A stretch of 64,000 bases of DNA. Origin: Buxus sempervirens (taxonomy: Eukaryota; Streptophyta; Magnoliopsida; Buxales; Buxaceae). Position 1 is the first letter of the stretch; each line of letters begins with the position of its first letter. Shown here one piece after another: positions 60,542 to 64,000 of the stretch. The position numbers and the translations under genes were made by a program. The stretch lies in assembly GCA_947561395.2 (NCBI GenBank), contig OX387190.1:39048392-39112391 (forward strand), written 5' to 3'. The notes under the pieces are model-generated. The model was not told the DNA's origin, made no database searches, and was given only the letters and a program-made list of their open reading frames with translations.

Positions 60542-61655
60542 CTTTTGCACAAGAATCATCTTTTCATGTGTCACGTTATCTGGTTTTCTTCAAGTTGGAA
60601 GAATAAGCTGGAAAAGGTGTTGCATGGGACTGGTCTTGCCTGCACCATGCTTTTTGACTGCACCATGCATGATTCCGGCATTTATACGTCCTTGTCTACT
60701 CGATGAGTACGTCCTTGTCTACTCAATGAGTAACTATGCGTTAACGCGTAAATCCTTTGACCTTTTCTTTTGTAATCTAAATTGTTTAATCAAAATATAT
60801 TGTGACGTGTTTTGATAGATTTTATTCGATAGAACTTATCAAGCATATAACATGTTTTGATTGGTGACACATTAATGGTAGGAGAGAAATTGGGTAAAGG
60901 ATTCCATGCACAATCTAAAATAGTGGTAGAGATTCCATACTGGATGGCTGTGGCTGTGATAGTTCAGGAGTTTGAGATTCAAATCTTCTACGGATAAGCC
61001 TGTAAAAGGTAAACCAATTGTGGCTTGCCACATTGGATTGATTTGCATTAAAAAGTATAAATGATCTTTTAAATGAGAGGCTGTCGATGCCTTTACGTTG
61101 GCATATTCTGCAATACCTTGTGCTTTCGGGAACTTGGTTTTTTTAGTTCAGAACTTGTGGAGAATAGAGTTGTCCTGTTCTACAAGTTGAGCATTAGAAG
61201 TGAAATTATTCTTGAGGAAATCTTCTTGCAATTTCTGGTGCAATGACAGACAAGGGCTCGGATAGGTGATACAATTCTCTTATTACCATTAAACTTATAA
61301 GTATTGGCATGCTGCATGCGAGTGATTGGGGACATGGGTCATCGGTCCCTTGTTGTTACGGATCGTAGTAGATGATTGTAAACGATCTAAAAATAAATAA
61401 ATTTAAATATTTCAATATTAGAGAGACAAGGATCGTAGGTCTGTCAACAAAATCTAAATTCTGAAATAAAAGATAAGATTTACTTTGAGCTATTCTCTTT
61501 TCTACTTGTATATTAGTGTCATATATATATATATATATATGAGTAAGACGCTGTCATACGGCTGGAGTTTTTTTAGCAATAAAAGCCTCTACATTTACAA
61601 GAATAAAAAGCTTTAAATCGTCATGGCATCATCCATTTGAAATTATAGGGGCAAA

Positions 61656-63551
61656 TCTATTACTATTATAAAGCGAACAGGGGTTTTTTGGTTGACATTT
61701 TGTACGCAAAGACCCTCTAAGTAATCCCCATATTAAGTTACCCACCTCAATATCATAACCAATTGATTGAAATCATATGTGATTTGAGACTCGATTGGCT
61801 CTTGCTTTTAAACTGGGATGTTTTCATTTTGAGCATCTCACACTTAGTGTTCTTCTAAGTAGATTCCACATAAAAGCTCTAACATTGGGATGCTCCATGT
61901 AGAAGCATTCTTCTTTGTCTCTAATCATATTATATATATATATAAAAGCAGAGTCTTCAAACCCCATACTCTTTCTCCTCCATGTGGACATCCTCTTCTT
62001 TTTCCGATGGTCCTTTTGGGACGTGGGAATAATTTATTTAAAATAAAAAAATTCATAAAATATATATATTGCTTCCACATGGACATGATCCCTTTCTCCA
62101 ATGTTATCTTTAACTAAATTAAAATTATATTATTAATCCTTATCTTTTCAGAGTCCTAGAAACTTATAACTATCTTTAACTAAAATCACATTCTCTCTCC
62201 TCCACGTGGACATCTCTTTTTTTCTCCAATGGACCCACATTAAAATAATTTATTCCTGTTAATAAAGCATCACTTTATATGACTTTATAAAATCGTTCAT
62301 TGAAGAATTTATACGAAGACTTTATCCAAAGGCCATTTATTCTCCATGTCAATATCTTTCATTGAAGACTTTATATAATTAACTCGTTCTTACGTGATAA
62401 ATTTATGGGTGATAAATTTATGGATAATTGGTTTTAGTGATTTTCTTAAAATATAATCCAGTTTAAGTCACTTAATTCTTTGTAATTTGAAAGCAGTGAT
62501 ACTTTTTAAAATAATTGAGAAGGAGTGTCATTTTACTATGTACAAAGAATGTGTCTTCCAAAAATTCTCTCATTATTATCTTTTAATCACGGTAAGAAGT
62601 GAGGATATTTTTAGAAAAACTCCTCCAGGAATAGTAAAATGATATCATTCTCAATTATTATAAAAATATCATTGCTTTCCAATTACCACGTTGAACATGG
62701 GTTATTTTATAAAAGCATAATTACAAACCAATTTGGAAATTAATTTTCTAAAATAGATGATATTTTTATTAATTGGAAGATAATATCAAATAAAGATATA
62801 GGAATAAGTTTAGGATAATTAAAGCTTATAGCAATAACAATAAATTTAACAATTTAATAATAAAAGTCATTATAAATTAGTTAAAAATATTTTATTTAAA
62901 AAAAGAGGTACTCGTGCTTACCATGGATAAAACAACTAGTATGTATATATAAAATCGGAGTCTTTCAAACCTCATACTCTCTCTCCTCCATGTGGATAAG
63001 CCTCCTTTTCTCCAATGACTCTTTTGGGTCCCACATCAAAATAATTTATTTGTAAATTGTAATCAATAAAATTCTCTCTTCTCCACGCGGACAAGCCCAT
63101 TTTTCTCAAATGGCCCTCTTAGGCCCTACGTCAAAATAATTTATTTGTAACCAATGATTATTTAAAAATAAAAATATTTGAATTTTTTGTTATCTTTAAG
63201 ATGAAACTAATTCTCAATTATTTCAATGAAATATCACTAATTTCTAATTATCAAAAAGTAACACATAATTTAAATTAAATATTTGTATACTCATTTTCAA
63301 TTATCAGTCAAATTAATATTTCGTCCAACACCTTATGTATATTGTCAAAATTTTTAACTTAGAAAAACACTTTTTTTTTTCTTATTTTAAAAGCACACTT
63401 TTTCTTATTACCTTTCCATATGTTTTTGTACTTTTTTAAATTATTGGTTCAAAATATATACTGTCAAAATTTTCTACTCATAAATTTAATGAAAATAATA
63501 TATATTTTACATTATTTATAGAAAATATATCTTGACAGGCGAATCAACTAG
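61656..63551 (+). mobile_element. Helitron-like units, non-autonomous
   Basis: A 5' end ATCTATTACTATTATAAAG (TC at 61656) and a 3' end AACAACTAG|T (62939) fit Helitron insertion between A and T. A second unit from 62940 opens with TATATATAAAATCGGAGTC and ends ATCAACTAG|T at 63551. Both share CCTCCA(T/C)G(T/C)GGA and CCCACATCAAAATAATTTATT blocks. The subterminal hairpins are weak. One MULE-like foldback (62413-62738) is nested inside. Confidence 0.45.
62413..62738. mobile_element. MULE-like foldback MITE (fourth, most diverged)
   Basis: GGATAATTGGTTTTAGTGAT and AATTTGAAAGCAGTGATACT at the left pair with CCAATTTGG and ATATCATTGCTTTCCAATTA at the right, around GAAGGAGTGTCATTTTACT. The end motif matches the other three foldbacks. 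Confidence 0.5.
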
Positions 63552-63701
63552 TTTACTTACGTTACTCTCCCCTATCGCTGGAGAAAGGTGAAGCGGATTA
63601 CAAATCCGGTCGGATATTACCGTATGTTCCATAGAACGTTCCTTTGGGAAATGTCAATGAAACTTGGGCAATGTAGAAAACTCACTCGGGAGAGAGAAAC
63701 G

Positions 63702-63737
63702 CGTAGTTTTAATCAACCATGGTTGATTAAAACTACG
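63702..63737. repeat. Perfect 36-bp palindrome followed by tandem repeats
   Basis: A perfect palindrome centred on CCATGG (positions 63719/63720) spans 36 bases. It is followed by two copies of ATAGTTGGAGACCCACT and GAGCCGTGTGG at about 63755-63835, with related ACCATAGTTGG words. No gene is associated. Confidence 0.95.
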
Positions 63738-64000
63738 GTTGATAACCATAGTTGGAGACCCACTACGAGCCGTGTGGTTCTAACCAACCATAGTTGGAGA
63801 CCCACTTCGGAGATACGAGCCGTGTGGCTCTAGCCAACCATAGTTGGTCACCGCAAATAATCATATGAGAAGGTGGACCAAACAGAGCCCCGGGTTCGTG
63901 GAAGGAAAGCGAGTAAAATAATTACAGGAAGAAGCATATAGGGTCTACGTTTCTGATTCCTTTTTTCCGTTCTCCACTTTCGCTTTCTAACATCGTTTGT

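Noticed and set aside
60940-61030. A possible SINE or tRNA-derived sequence (GTTTGAGATTCAAATC resembling a B box)
   Set aside because: No matching A box, tail or target duplication, so the evidence is too weak.
1-64000. CRISPR arrays, operons, integrons or bacterial defence systems
   Set aside because: The window is plant nuclear DNA; no regularly spaced direct repeats with unique spacers and no prokaryotic genes were seen.

Overview
This is nuclear DNA from a flowering plant, most likely a eudicot. The evidence is AT-rich intergenic DNA, spliced genes with GT-AG introns, plant-specific gene families (zinc-finger homeodomain, RADIALIS-like MYB, the TPR protein OEP61/TPR7, LEA_4 proteins) and a dense layer of plant transposable elements. 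I cannot name the species. There are no prokaryotic or organellar features.

I could support seven protein-coding genes. On the left half, both on the minus strand, are a 3-ketodihydrosphingosine reductase (three coding exons, 8711-11809) and OEP61/TPR7 (eleven coding exons, 13838-25122, 597 codons). Every splice junction of both closes in frame. The OEP61 introns hold a copia remnant, RTE-LINE pieces, local duplications and a partial tandem duplication of coding exon 8. In the middle is an intronless plus-strand fatty-acyl-AMP-ligase-like gene (31369-33357). On the right are an intronless ZF-HD gene (42708-43727, +) and two related minus-strand genes for small secreted or membrane-targeted LEA-like proteins (45664-46519 and 49498-49822), followed by a two-exon RADIALIS-like single-MYB gene (52550-53532, -).

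The rest is mostly repeats. Three solo LTRs were found: 26817-27949 with target duplication GTAAC, 36701-37861 of the same family, and 33726-35731 with target duplication GTTAG. There is a MULE-type foldback MITE with a 9-bp target duplication (28318-28728) and three diverged look-alikes, and two hAT-type elements (30358-30903 with an 8-bp duplication; 58819-59316). A TRIM-like array lies at 39640-40310 and Helitron-like units at 47312-47546 and 61656-63551. A 5'-truncated L1-type LINE occupies about 55440-58110, with other LINE scraps elsewhere.

The genes do not form a pathway. The two LEA-like genes are a likely local duplicate pair, with ACGT-type elements upstream of the larger one. No new multi-gene system is evident. 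The items most worth checking are the duplicated exon with an in-frame stop in OEP61, a long hairpin locus at 60347-60541, the foldback MITE with a palindrome array in its loop, and the plant FAAL-like gene.
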